A stretch of DNA of 64,000 nt from CATOSP01 sp965237775 (GTDB lineage: Bacteria > Chloroflexota > Dehalococcoidia > Lucifugimonadales > UBA3495): contig OZ250155.1 in assembly GCA_965237775.1 (NCBI GenBank), positions 4,898,001 to 4,962,000 of the forward strand, given 5' to 3'. The notes under the pieces were generated by a model, which was not told the DNA's origin, searched no databases, and worked only from the letters and a program-made list of their open reading frames with translations. The position numbers and the translations under genes are program-made. Below are positions 26,025 through 34,458 of this stretch, piece after piece; position 1 is the first letter of the stretch, and each line of letters begins with the position of its first letter.

Positions 26025-26102
26025 TAGCATGATTTCGGGGAATGCACTGGCCCTATGATAGCAGGATTCCGGTGGATGTAGAATCGGCTACTCTTGATGC
26101 GC

Positions 26103-26816
26103 TCACGGTCCGGGTGGAACTTGAAAAGCCGATGTAATCTGGTCCTTATAGGGCTGTGGTCGTCGACTATGTACTTCCTGAAATCGGTCCAACGTGCCGA
26201 CGAACCAGACCATCGCCACATTGATCCAATCGATAGTTTCTATGATGTCCTGATGATGTTGGCCGAGGTCCTGCCAATACCATATTGGTTCGTGGTGGAA
26301 GACCCGGTTGCGCATTCTGCGGACACGATGAAGACGATCTGACAACACCCTACGAGTTCGTAGTTTCCTCGGAATATTCGGAAATACCGGCCTTAGCAAC
26401 TTGGACCAGAGCTGTTGCTCGTAGTGACTATCGAACAGACCCACCCAGAAACCGAAAGTGAGCTGGGCCACTAATTTACCCGCTGTGACTCCATCCCCTG
26501 TCTTGCCGAGATTCTCTAAGTCATAGCGGGCGCTTTGGAGGGCCCTTTTCGTCTTGCTTAGCGATAAACTATCAAACCAATTTTCATCGCCGAATTCAGC
26601 CGTCGCGGCATTGTGAATGCTGTTCCGCAATGCGATTTCTAAGCTATTCAAGGCTGGGTAAAGACTCTCGCATAATGCGATATTCCAAGCATATATTCCG
26701 TACACCTCTAGATCATCATCTAAGGCCTGTCGTCTATAGGGCTCGAGACGCTGGTCCGAGACCGCCCGGCGCAATTGATGAACATATTCTGTTTGCATAT
26801 TCCTGGAGATTCCCAT
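26103..26816 (-). CDS. Abi-family (HEPN-like) abortive-infection protein
   Basis: A 237-residue protein resembling the Abi family linked to phage abortive infection. Two motif blocks are visible: NSLEIALRNSIHNAATAEFG near residue 62 and RLHRVRRMRNRVFHHEPIWY near residue 168. The second contains RNxxxH, the HEPN ribonuclease motif, followed by the aromatic/acidic HHEPIWYW typical of the family. HEPN toxins cut RNA and arrest growth. The ATG start is followed by a normal-length product, so the gene looks intact. It sits 79 bp from the IS630 right end, and a strong stem-loop lies just upstream of its start. No partner antitoxin gene is adjacent. Defence function is inferred from the family. Confidence 0.7.
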   Translation of the reverse strand: MGISRNMQTEYVHQLRRAVSDQRLEPYRRQALDDDLEVYGIYAWNIALCESLYPALNSLEIALRNSIHNAATAEFGDENWFDSLSLSKTKRALQSARYDLENLGKTGDGVTAGKLVAQLTFGFWVGLFDSHYEQQLWSKLLRPVFPNIPRKLRTRRVLSDRLHRVRRMRNRVFHHEPIWYWQDLGQHHQDIIETIDWINVAMVWFVGTLDRFQEVHSRRPQPYKDQITSAFQVPPGP

Positions 26817-26833
26817 ACAATGGCTCTTGTAGT

Positions 26834-26889
26834 CCCCGGATCGTCCTATCCCGATCTTCGGATCGGTGAAGACACCGGGGTTTTTCTTT
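26834..26889 (+). terminator. Nested stem-loop with T run before the Abi gene
   Basis: CCCCGG (26834-26839) pairs with CCGGGG (26875-26880), enclosing CCGATC-TTCG-GATCGG (26851-26866), a hairpin with a stable UUCG tetraloop. TTTTTCTTT follows on the + strand. No + strand gene precedes it, so it either ends an antisense transcript across the Abi gene or, read on the minus strand, is the end of the GMC gene and the 5' leader of the Abi mRNA. Confidence 0.5.
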
Positions 26890-26890
26890 G

Positions 26891-28501
26891 TTAGTGTCCG
26901 CGCCGCACCATGTCAGCGATGCGCTCCCCCACCATGATCACCGTTGGGTTGATGGGCGCCCGCACCAGGTCTGGCATGATGGAGGCGTCGGCGATTCGGA
27001 GTCCCTCCACGCCCCGGACCCTTCCAAACTGGTCCACCACAGCCATGGGATCATCATCAGGCCCCATTTTGCACGTCCCCGATATGTGGGAAAAGGTGTG
27101 CGCCTCCCGCATCATCCACTGGTCCAGTGTCTCGTCGGTAGCCAAATCGGCGGGCGCCGGGTCCTCCAATTCCCCGATCAATCCCTGAAGTTGGTCTTGC
27201 TGGGCCAACCGCAGGCACAACCGCACCGCCTCCCGCATCCGGTCCCGGTCGAAGGCCTCGGATAGATAGTTGTAGTCGAGCGAAGGTTGGATTGATACAT
27301 CGGCGGACTCCAGGGCGAGGACTCCCGAACTCACCGGCATCAGCAGGCCGACCATCATCTCAACGCGGCGGTCGTCGAGGTCCCCGTCCCGTTCTGTGGC
27401 CGGGGCCGAAACCCAGGGCCGAATGCGAGGGGTTACGAAAGCTCCCATACCTATCGAAATGTCGTTTCGCAGATGAGAACCTGGGGCGGTGCAACGGAAG
27501 GCCATTCCGCCTCTCGCAGGCCGGGGTTCGATCGGATGGCCTTCTCTGACTTTCCAGGTGATATAGAGCTTGGGATGGTCGCGGAGGTTTCGTCCGACCC
27601 CGGGAAGGTCGTGCAATACTGGAATTCCCAGCCTCTCCAGATTCTCCGCCGGACCTATCCCGGAGAGCATGAGTGTCTGGGGCGACCCGACCGCTCCCGC
27701 GCTCAGGATTACCTGATCTCCCTGCACCGTGAAGGTCTTGCCGCCGCTGTTGACCACCACACCAGCGGCACGCCCGTTCTCTACCAGGACTCGCTGAACG
27801 TCGCAGTTGGGCCGGATGGTCAAATTCAGCCGGTGACGACCTTGGCTGAGATAACCCAGCGCCGTACTGAACCTGACCCGGTTGTGGTTATTGGTGATGG
27901 ACGGTCCAACGCCTGACGAACCGGGGCTGTTATGATCGCTGGTCTCGGGAAAACCCGCAGCCCGGCAGGCCTCGTAGAACGCGGCCTGGGCCGGGTGCCA
28001 GTTCCCAGGGTTGGAATGATGGACGAAGATGGGTCCGTCGGAACCATGAAAGTCTCCCTGGCGGTCCACGTCAGTTTCGATCTTGAGGAAATACGGGAGG
28101 ACTTTATCGAAGTTCCATTGGTCGTTGCCCAACGAAGCCCAGGCGTCGAAGTCCTCGGGTATACCGCGGTAAAAAGCGGAGGAGTTGATGGCGCTGGAAC
28201 CGCCTGTCACTCTCCCGCGCGGGACGGACATGGGAGGCGCCACTGGCGTAGCCTGCGCCACATATTGCCAGTTGTGCGGGTCGACGGCCAGGGATTCAGG
28301 GTGCCCGCCCGCAGTCCTCAATGGCGCGGGACCCTCCCGCGCGTCGAAACCGTACTTGATCTGGTCGGGTAGGTGGGCGAACTCAGGATAGTCTGGCCCC
28401 GTCTCCAAAAGCAGCACACTACGTGCCGGGTCCTCAGACAGCCTCGCCGCCAGCACCGACCCCGCCGACCCAGCCCCAACGATAATCACGTCGTACTTCA
28501 A
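26891..28501 (-). CDS. GMC-family FAD oxidoreductase (choline-dehydrogenase-like), second copy
   Basis: A 536-residue GMC flavoprotein. It starts with the FAD motif VIIVGAGSAGSVLAARLSED, then LLLETGPDYPEF. GMC signatures are RGRVTGGSSAINSSAFYRG near residue 105 and SAGAVGSPQTLMLSGIGP near 275. C-terminal catalytic elements are HTFSHISGTCKMGPDDDP and VRAPINPTVIMVGERIAD. Compared with the GMC at 10642-12192 it carries an extra 20-residue segment after DQIKYGFDAREG. By alignment with that paralog, the TTG at 28501 is the likely start, with GAGG eight bases upstream; a GTG three codons earlier is possible. It oxidises an unknown alcohol. Confidence 0.9.
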   Translation of the reverse strand: MKYDVIIVGAGSAGSVLAARLSEDPARSVLLLETGPDYPEFAHLPDQIKYGFDAREGPAPLRTAGGHPESLAVDPHNWQYVAQATPVAPPMSVPRGRVTGGSSAINSSAFYRGIPEDFDAWASLGNDQWNFDKVLPYFLKIETDVDRQGDFHGSDGPIFVHHSNPGNWHPAQAAFYEACRAAGFPETSDHNSPGSSGVGPSITNNHNRVRFSTALGYLSQGRHRLNLTIRPNCDVQRVLVENGRAAGVVVNSGGKTFTVQGDQVILSAGAVGSPQTLMLSGIGPAENLERLGIPVLHDLPGVGRNLRDHPKLYITWKVREGHPIEPRPARGGMAFRCTAPGSHLRNDISIGMGAFVTPRIRPWVSAPATERDGDLDDRRVEMMVGLLMPVSSGVLALESADVSIQPSLDYNYLSEAFDRDRMREAVRLCLRLAQQDQLQGLIGELEDPAPADLATDETLDQWMMREAHTFSHISGTCKMGPDDDPMAVVDQFGRVRGVEGLRIADASIMPDLVRAPINPTVIMVGERIADMVRRGH

Positions 28502-28671
28502 GGTCTTCACCTCTTCCGATCACTTGGGTCCCAGAGTGTACGCCACTTAGTTTTCGGGCAATTCGCACCCTGTCCAAGAAATCCGTCATTTCGGTCTCAG
28601 CCAGAGCGACAGTTAGAGTGTCCCACTTGATAAAAGGTTCGGGCCAACTCCTTCGAGCCCAGGGAAACGGA

Positions 28672-28699
28672 ATGGCGGCCCATTTGAGAGGGCCGCCAT
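28672..28699 (-). terminator. Terminator hairpin of the amidohydrolase gene
   Basis: ATGGCGGCCC (28672-28681) and GGGCCGCCAT (28690-28699) form a perfect 10-bp stem with an 8-nt loop, about 45 bp past the amidohydrolase stop on the minus strand. A short T-rich stretch follows. Confidence 0.75.
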
Positions 28700-28745
28700 C
28701 ATTAGGATACGCTGGATACTCTTGGCCGGAGCCAATGTTGAGGTC

Positions 28746-29924
28746 TTAGACCAGCCGCAGGAATTTCTCCGCGTTGCCGGACATGTGCTTGGTCAGGGCG
28801 TCCTCCCCCAACTCATTCCAGAACGGCCAGTCTATGACGATTTCAGCAGTGTCCGGGAAATGCGCCTCTCCGTGAGGGTAGTCCGACTGATGCATCAGAC
28901 AGTCCGTACCGAGCAGGTCGATGCAAGCCTTGGTCATCTCCGGACCTTCGAAGGGCTCCGCCCCGCACCGGAACCGCCCCATTTGAGCATACTCGATGGG
29001 CTTGTAGTCCAGTTGAGGCGTGGCGCCCGAGACGTAGTTGGCCATCTCGCCCAGCCGGATGAGCCAGTGGGGAAGCCATCCGTGTCCAACTTCCGCCGCG
29101 CCCGCGTTTATGTTGGGGAACCTGTCAAAGATCTTGCCAACGATCAGGTACGAAAGCAGCCTAGCCGCGCCCCAGGGGTGGGCCGCGGTCCGGGCAACTA
29201 CGACGTTGTCCCACATGTCCCGATAGCCGGGGAAGTATGGGGCCTCGAAAGTGAAGCTGTGGTGCAGAATCGGCAGGTGGGCGTCGTTCATTACCTCCCA
29301 CAGAGGGTCAAGCTCTGGGTGGTCGATGGGCATCCCTTCCGGCAGCACTGGAGCCACCGCAGCTACCCAATTCTCCTGGGATACGGCCTTGACCTCTGAA
29401 ACCGCCCATTCGATGTCGGCGGCAGGGGCAAGGATGATACTCTTGAGCCGGTCTGGGCTAGTGCTGCAATACTGGCGCATGTAGCGATGATAGGCAGAGT
29501 AAAGCCCTTCCGCCAGAGTCACGTCGGGAAGGGAGGTCAGACCATTGGCCCAGGTGCCAGGTATTATCACGTCTAAGTCGCGGCCCTCCATGTCCATATC
29601 CAGCAGCCGTCCCTCGGCATTTTCGTCGCTCACGCCGTGGCGGGGGTCAACCCTGTGATGACCCGAAGAGCGGGTAACCCTGCCCTCCAACGCGCCACGT
29701 CCTCCAGTAACCGCCTCGGCGTCCTCCGGCCTCGGAGCCTCTCCGGGGAACCTGTCGAACGGTATCGACGCCATGCTCAGGGCAGTGTAATTCCCCACGG
29801 TACGTAGATACGGTTTCATTTCGTCCAATCTGGGACGGAAGCTGGGGTCCACGTACTTCACCAGGGTATCGTAGCTGGGATTCACGTGGGTATCGATATC
29901 AATTACCTTGTAACCCTTTTTCAT
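28746..29924 (-). CDS. Amidohydrolase-family (ACMSD-like) protein
   Basis: A 392-residue amidohydrolase_2-type TIM-barrel protein, in the group that includes ACMSD and related ring-carboxylate decarboxylases. It begins MKKGYKVIDIDTHVNPSYDTL, where DTH replaces the usual HxH, as seen in many group members. Further metal or active-site positions are LPILHHSFTFEAPYF near residue 220 and LLGTDCLMHQSDYPHGEAHF near 345, with the barrel-end Asp in QSDYPHGE. The ATG at 29924 is supported by GGAG seven bases upstream; an in-frame TTG six codons earlier lacks one. It is followed by a clear terminator. The family fits hydrolysis or decarboxylation of aromatic-ring products; the substrate is unknown. Confidence 0.8.
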   Translation of the reverse strand: MKKGYKVIDIDTHVNPSYDTLVKYVDPSFRPRLDEMKPYLRTVGNYTALSMASIPFDRFPGEAPRPEDAEAVTGGRGALEGRVTRSSGHHRVDPRHGVSDENAEGRLLDMDMEGRDLDVIIPGTWANGLTSLPDVTLAEGLYSAYHRYMRQYCSTSPDRLKSIILAPAADIEWAVSEVKAVSQENWVAAVAPVLPEGMPIDHPELDPLWEVMNDAHLPILHHSFTFEAPYFPGYRDMWDNVVVARTAAHPWGAARLLSYLIVGKIFDRFPNINAGAAEVGHGWLPHWLIRLGEMANYVSGATPQLDYKPIEYAQMGRFRCGAEPFEGPEMTKACIDLLGTDCLMHQSDYPHGEAHFPDTAEIVIDWPFWNELGEDALTKHMSGNAEKFLRLV

Positions 29925-30056
29925 TTCGTCACTCCAAGTCAAGAGTGCGCCAATTATCGCCTCATCGCGACCGGAGGGTCAATGGCCCCGGCGCGGAATC
30001 TATTCCAAGCGTGACCGGCGGGGTGATCAGATCGGTGGCAAGCGGTCCCGGCGCAT

Positions 30057-30401
30057 CTACTTCCGTTGGTCTATTGAAAAAGCATTGCCTTCCGGGTCGA
30101 GGACGCGGGCGAGCCGGATGGGCTCTCCGGGAGGGTCGGACGGGCCGGAGATGATCTTGCCGCCTCCCTGTTCAACTTCGCCTACCGCGGCGTCGATGTC
30201 ATCCACTTGAAATATCAAGCCGGTCTCTTCTGTTTCTCCGGTCCCTCCGCCGTGCAGGGCGACGACGGCGTCACCGAAGCTGAGTTCGCTCCAGAATTCG
30301 GACTGATATCCCACCTTCAGTCCAATGACACCCGTGTAGAAGGAAAGCGCGCGGTCCATGTCCTGCACCATAAGCATGTACTTGACTGTTTCAACCTTCA
30401 T
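30057..30401 (-). CDS. VOC/glyoxalase-fold protein
   Basis: A 114-residue vicinal-oxygen-chelate protein starting KVETVKYMLMVQDMDRALSF, with the paired beta-alpha-beta-beta-beta modules typical of the fold. The C-terminal DPEGNAFSIDQ corresponds to the DPDGNxxEL signature, but Glu is replaced by Ser, and the first-strand His is replaced by Tyr (VKYMLMV), so the canonical metal site is not preserved. Such members include antibiotic-binding and unknown proteins. GGAGG precedes the ATG. It is 43 bp upstream (in transcription order, downstream) of nothing on its own strand except the disrupted dienelactone hydrolase, which starts on the 5' side. Function unassigned. Confidence 0.75.
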   Translation of the reverse strand: MKVETVKYMLMVQDMDRALSFYTGVIGLKVGYQSEFWSELSFGDAVVALHGGGTGETEETGLIFQVDDIDAAVGEVEQGGGKIISGPSDPPGEPIRLARVLDPEGNAFSIDQRK

Positions 30402-30443
30402 GTCTCAGACCTCCCGATCAAATTTGACCTCCACCGGCGGCGG

Positions 30444-31284
30444 TCAGGGTTTCAAGTATCTGGACAACCACTCAAGGCATCGTCCCCAGGCCATGTAAGA
30501 CGCTTCAGGATGGTAGCTCTCTCGGGTGTCGGAAAAGAAAGCGTGACCCGCCCCCTTGTGACCCACCGTCTCGAACTCCTTCCCGTGCCTGGATAGCTCG
30601 ACTCCCAGCCGTTCCACGTCGTCCGGCGAGGGGTTGGTGTCTTCGTTGCCAAACAGTCCCAGCATCGGGCAACAGAGGTCTTTGACCATCTCCGCAGGGG
30701 CGGTGGGATTGACTTGGGTGGACTGGAAGAGTCCATTGGAGTAAAAGTTGACGAAGACGTCCAATCCGGTCGTGTTGCAGGCGAACACCAGGGCCACCCT
30801 TCCGCCCGAGCAGAACCCAACGAGCCCAATCCGCGGACTTACGAAGCCACTGGACTGGAGGAAACTCTTCCCGCCCTCGAGGTCGGCGTTGGCCTGGGCG
30901 ACTTACGAAGCCACTGGACTGGAGGAAACTCTTCCCGCCCTCGAGGTCGGCGTTGGCCTGGGCGTTCGGACGGTTGCCCAGCCACTCCCGCGCGTTCGCC
31001 ATGTCCGATTCTTCGACCACGCAGAGCCTATCGTTGCGGCTGTACAAGGCGGGGACTATCGCCGCGTAACCCACCGCGGCAAACCTGCGGGCCACGTCCT
31101 TCATGTGCTCCTCGTAGCCATGCACGCCATGGACTAGCACCAGGCCGGGAAATATCCCTTCTTCCGAGGGACGGGCCACATAGGCGGGCACTTTGTCCCC
31201 GTTGAACCCATGTACTTCCACGTCGTAAGCCTTGATCTGAGCCGGGTGGTAGACAACGCCCGGGGGCAAGATTGGCGACGGCAT
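30444..31284 (-). pseudogene. Dienelactone hydrolase, frameshifted by a 64-bp tandem duplication
   Basis: Minus-strand gene for a dienelactone-hydrolase-family alpha/beta hydrolase. The N-terminal part reads VYHPAQIKAYDVEVHGFNGD and VLVHGVHGYEEHMKDVARRF. The C-terminal part, in another frame, reads IGLVGFCSGGRVALVFACN, with the nucleophile Cys in GFCSGG, then GLFGNEDTNPSPDD and KGAGHAFFSD, which supply Asp and His. The two parts are separated by the second copy of an exact 64-bp repeat (30836-30963). Because 64 is not a multiple of three, it shifts the frame. Removing one copy gives 777 nt, a 258-residue protein with a complete triad. The ATG at 31284 has AGGAG seven bases upstream. Current sequence predicts a truncated 259-residue product; an assembly error is possible. 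Confidence 0.85.
30836..30963. repeat. Exact 64-bp tandem duplication inside the dienelactone hydrolase gene
   Basis: Positions 30836-30899 are repeated without change at 30900-30963. The unit lies wholly within coding sequence and changes the reading frame by +1. No third copy is present. Confidence 0.95.
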
Positions 31285-31684
31285 ATTCGTACTCCTGGAT
31301 GAGTCTTTTACTGAATTGGGGCCAAGCCATAACACTTGAGGAACCCAATCGGTCTGCCCAAGATTATATAACCGTCAGTAATGGCAAGCTGCAACCCTCA
31401 AGCGCCCCGCTCCCACCGGACCCAGGAGGAGTTGCGGCGGTGATAAGGTTGGTTCCGACCTCCATGACATTAGGTGGTGACGTCTACTATTTATCGTAAC
31501 CATAGTTGTCTCCAGCACGCGTGTTTCGTCGTGATACGGCCAACTGCCAAGACTACCTGCCGTTGACAGCCCGCGCACCATGAAATATCATCGGTTGGGA
31601 ATCGACCCTGTCTAGCTGCGCCTTGGGAAGTAGCAGGGTTTATATCGTTCGGAAGACTAGAGCAATAAATAAGGAGGCTGTTGG
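31285..31684. other. Non-coding stretch before the first DUF1800 gene
   Basis: About 400 bp between the divergent hydrolase and DUF1800 genes. I see no supported gene. The last 20 bases contain AAGGAGG, the ribosome-binding site of the DUF1800 gene. AT-rich words near 31645-31675 may hold its promoter, but no good -35/-10 pair stands out. Confidence 0.5.
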
Positions 31685-33085
31685 ATGTCGAACAAAGAGG
31701 ATGTCGCCCTGCTGGCACACCTGATGCGCCGCGCAGGGTTTGGGGCTACCAAGGAAGAGCTTAGCCGCTACGCCGATATGGGCTACGAAGCCACCGTGGA
31801 CGAGCTCATCGACCCGCCCAGAGACCGCCAGTCCGGTAAGACCGCGATGCTCCTGCGCTATCTGCCCGGTTCCCTGCTCCCCGGTGGCACGCCCACCCCG
31901 GGACAGTACAACTGGATGTACCACATGATCACGACCCAGAGGCCGTTGGAGGAGAAGGTCGCCCTCTTCTGGCACCAGGTATTCGCCACCGGCAACGCCA
32001 AGGTCGACAACTGCGACCAAATGCTCGAGCAGTTGACCATGTTCCGGAAATACGGCATGGGCAATTACCGCGAAATGCTGGTGCAGCTCTCCAAGAACCC
32101 GGCCATGATCTTCTGGCTGGACAACAACGAGAACCACCGTGACGCCGTCAACGAGAACTGGGGACGCGAGCTTCTGGAGCTCTTCTCCATGGGCGTCAGC
32201 AACTACACCGAGGTGGACGTACGGGAAGCCTCCCGCGCCTTCACCGGCTGGACCATCATGCCCAAGCTCCCCCGCCAGCCATTCGGCCGCTTTCCTTGGC
32301 GGTACGAGTACCTAGGCGAGGACCACGACGACGGCGAGAAGACCTTCTTGGGCCACACCGGCAAGTTCAACGGTGAGGACATCATAGACATCATCGTGAA
32401 GGAGCCCGCCACCGCCCGTTTCATCTGCCGCCACCTGTACAACTTCTTCGTGGCCGACGAGGTCCAGGTCCCGGCGTGGACCATCGAGCCCGCCCGCGAC
32501 GAAGAGGCCCTGGACATGATGGTCACCGCCTTTGAAGAGTCCGGCTACGAGATGAAGGCCGTTCTCAAGCTCATGCTCAACTCCGAGTTCTTCAAGAACG
32601 CCCGCTACTCCAAGATCAAGAGCCCGGCTGAGGTTGTAGCCAGCACCTTGAAGCTAGTCGGCGCATACCCGACTCCCGAGCCCACCCTCCCCAGCATCGG
32701 CCCCGAGCCCAGCTACATGGGCCAGTCTTTGCTTGACCCCCCCAGCGTTGAGGGTTGGTACACCGGCTCCGAGTGGATCAACAGCGGCTCGCTCCTGGCC
32801 CGGATCAACTTCGTGGCCGACCGCGTCGCCAACACCAACATGCCCGGTGTTAAGAGGATCATCGGCGACATGAAGTCTGATGGTATCTCCACTCCGGAAG
32901 AGCTTCTCGAGGCTTCCCTGGAGCACATGGGCTTCCTGGAGATCGGTGCGGAGACCCGCCAACAGCTTATGGACCACGCCAAGGCCGAGGGCAACATGGA
33001 CTGGAACGACGAGGCAGCCGCCGGCGTCCGCGTCGGTGAGATGCTCGCCCTGGTCGGCGCAACCACCGAGTACCAGTTCGGCTAG
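31685..33085 (+). CDS. DUF1800-domain protein, copy 1
   Basis: A 466-residue DUF1800 protein. The start region VALLAHLMRRAGFGATKEEL is the family hallmark, and ENWGRELLELFSMGVSNYTE followed by VDVREASRAFTGWT is its most conserved central block. The biochemical role is not known; in many bacteria DUF1800 genes sit beside DUF1501 genes, as here, where DUF1501 begins 104 bp downstream. No signal peptide is visible. Its paralog at 61828-63237 shares long, nearly identical nucleotide blocks mixed with divergent ones. AAGGAGG lies nine bases before the ATG. Confidence 0.9.
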   Translation: MSNKEDVALLAHLMRRAGFGATKEELSRYADMGYEATVDELIDPPRDRQSGKTAMLLRYLPGSLLPGGTPTPGQYNWMYHMITTQRPLEEKVALFWHQVFATGNAKVDNCDQMLEQLTMFRKYGMGNYREMLVQLSKNPAMIFWLDNNENHRDAVNENWGRELLELFSMGVSNYTEVDVREASRAFTGWTIMPKLPRQPFGRFPWRYEYLGEDHDDGEKTFLGHTGKFNGEDIIDIIVKEPATARFICRHLYNFFVADEVQVPAWTIEPARDEEALDMMVTAFEESGYEMKAVLKLMLNSEFFKNARYSKIKSPAEVVASTLKLVGAYPTPEPTLPSIGPEPSYMGQSLLDPPSVEGWYTGSEWINSGSLLARINFVADRVANTNMPGVKRIIGDMKSDGISTPEELLEASLEHMGFLEIGAETRQQLMDHAKAEGNMDWNDEAAAGVRVGEMLALVGATTEYQFG

Positions 33086-33108
33086 AACGGACACGCCCTC
33101 ACCTCAGT

Positions 33109-33161
33109 CCTCTCCCTCTGGGAGAGGAAGAGAAAGTCCCTTCTCCCCCAAGGGAGAAGGG
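33109..33161. repeat. Double palindrome (CCTCTCCC and CCCTTCTCCC hairpins)
   Basis: CCTCTCCC/GGGAGAGG (33109-33127) and CCCTTCTCCC/GGGAGAAGGG (33138-33161) form two adjacent perfect hairpins between DUF1800 and DUF1501. They resemble the palindrome at 12237-12264 and look like a REP-type intergenic element. Confidence 0.65.
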
Positions 33162-33189
33162 GTAAACCTAAAAAGGAGTAAGAGAGAGC

Positions 33190-34317
33190 ATGACCTCTAC
33201 GAAGAAAGACCCAGTCATCGTAGTCTTGCAGCTCACCGGCGGCAACGACTACTTCAACACCGTCATTCCCTACAACGACCCTCTCTACTACGACAACCGT
33301 CCCGCCGTTCAGTACCGGCAAGAAGACATCATCAAGGTCGACGACCAACTCGGCTTCGCGCCCACCATGGGCCCCATCAAGGAGCTTTACGACCAGGGTA
33401 AGGTCGCCGTGCTCCACGGCATAGGCTACGCCGACTCCCCCAGGTCCCACTTCCGCTCCATGGACATCTGGCACACCTGCGAGCCGGACAAGGTCGGCAC
33501 CGAGGGTTGGGCCGGCAGGCTCGCCCGCGAGCTGGACCCCAACAAGGAGAACGTTCTCTCCGCCATCAACTTCGGCCATGGCCTCCCACGCGCCCTGGTG
33601 GTCCCCGGTGTCCCCGTAGCCGCCATCGCCGATCTCGAGACCTACGGCGTCCTCACCGGCATCAGTGACGAGTCCCAGCGCCTAAAGGCCCTGGACCTCT
33701 TCGCGCGCATGTACTCCCCCGCCGTCGGTTCCGGCATGGTCACCGACTATCTCCGCTCCACCGGCATGGAAGCCATGACCGGCGCGGACATCGTCAAAGT
33801 AGCCCCTGAGATGTATTCCTCCAGCGTCGAGTACCCCAATTCCCCCATCTCCGCTCACCTGAAGGACATCGCTCAGGTCTACTTGGCCGACCTGGGCACC
33901 CGCATCTTCTACACCCAGCACGGCTCCTTCGACACCCACGCCGGCGAGGCTGGCGCGCATCCCACCCTGTGGAAGGACGTCTCAGAGGGCATCTCCGCCT
34001 TCTTCGAAGACCTCCACGCCCACGGCCAGGGTGACAACGTACTGATGTACCTCTTCACCGAGTTCGGACGCCGCGTCCACGACAACGGATCGGGCACCGA
34101 CCACGGCGCGGCCGGCGCGGCCTTCGCCATCGGCGACGCGGTCAAGGGCGGCATGTACGGCCGGTACCCCTCGGCCAAGGCCGAGGACCTGGAACAGGGC
34201 GACCTGGTACCCAACTACGACTTCCGCGGTGGCTACACCACCATCCTGGAAGACTGGTTCGGCCTCGACGCCAAGCCCATCGTCAACGGCTCTTTCGAGA
34301 AGCATAGCTTCCTTTAG
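33190..34317 (+). CDS. DUF1501-domain protein, copy 1
   Basis: A 375-residue DUF1501 protein, a family related to the alkaline-phosphatase/sulfatase fold. Family landmarks are IVVLQLTGGNDYFNTVIPYN near residue 10, DSPRSHFRSMDIWHT near 80, FYTQHGSFDTHAGEAGAH near 240, and FTEFGRRVHDNGSGTDHGAA near 290; several His/Asp pairs there could bind metal. Most DUF1501 proteins carry a Tat signal, but this one starts directly at the first beta strand and shows none. It is probably co-transcribed with DUF1800. The first 548 bp match the copy at 63453-64000 with only one difference that I noticed (G to T near 33412). Function is not established. Confidence 0.9.
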   Translation: MTSTKKDPVIVVLQLTGGNDYFNTVIPYNDPLYYDNRPAVQYRQEDIIKVDDQLGFAPTMGPIKELYDQGKVAVLHGIGYADSPRSHFRSMDIWHTCEPDKVGTEGWAGRLARELDPNKENVLSAINFGHGLPRALVVPGVPVAAIADLETYGVLTGISDESQRLKALDLFARMYSPAVGSGMVTDYLRSTGMEAMTGADIVKVAPEMYSSSVEYPNSPISAHLKDIAQVYLADLGTRIFYTQHGSFDTHAGEAGAHPTLWKDVSEGISAFFEDLHAHGQGDNVLMYLFTEFGRRVHDNGSGTDHGAAGAAFAIGDAVKGGMYGRYPSAKAEDLEQGDLVPNYDFRGGYTTILEDWFGLDAKPIVNGSFEKHSFL

Positions 34318-34353
34318 GCTAGGACGCTTAAGCCAAAACGCTCTTGCTAACAC

Positions 34354-34392
34354 GGCGAGGAGTCCATCATTGAATAGACCGGACTCCCCGCC
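34354..34392 (+). terminator. Hairpin after DUF1501
   Basis: GGCGAGGAGTCC (34354-34365) pairs with GGACTCCCCGCC (34381-34392), one mismatch, 15-nt loop, starting 37 bp after the DUF1501 stop. No T tract; it may be a partial terminator before the NHL gene. Confidence 0.55.
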
Positions 34393-34458
34393 ATTCTAGG
34401 ACCTAAACCACGGGCGAAAACGCCCAGGAATCGCACAAGCGCCTGGAGGTAAACTGAT

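Noticed and set aside
33190..34317. Sulfatase function for DUF1501
   Set aside because: The fold is related to alkaline phosphatase/sulfatase, but no C/S-x-P-x-R sulfatase signature is present, so no enzyme activity was assigned.
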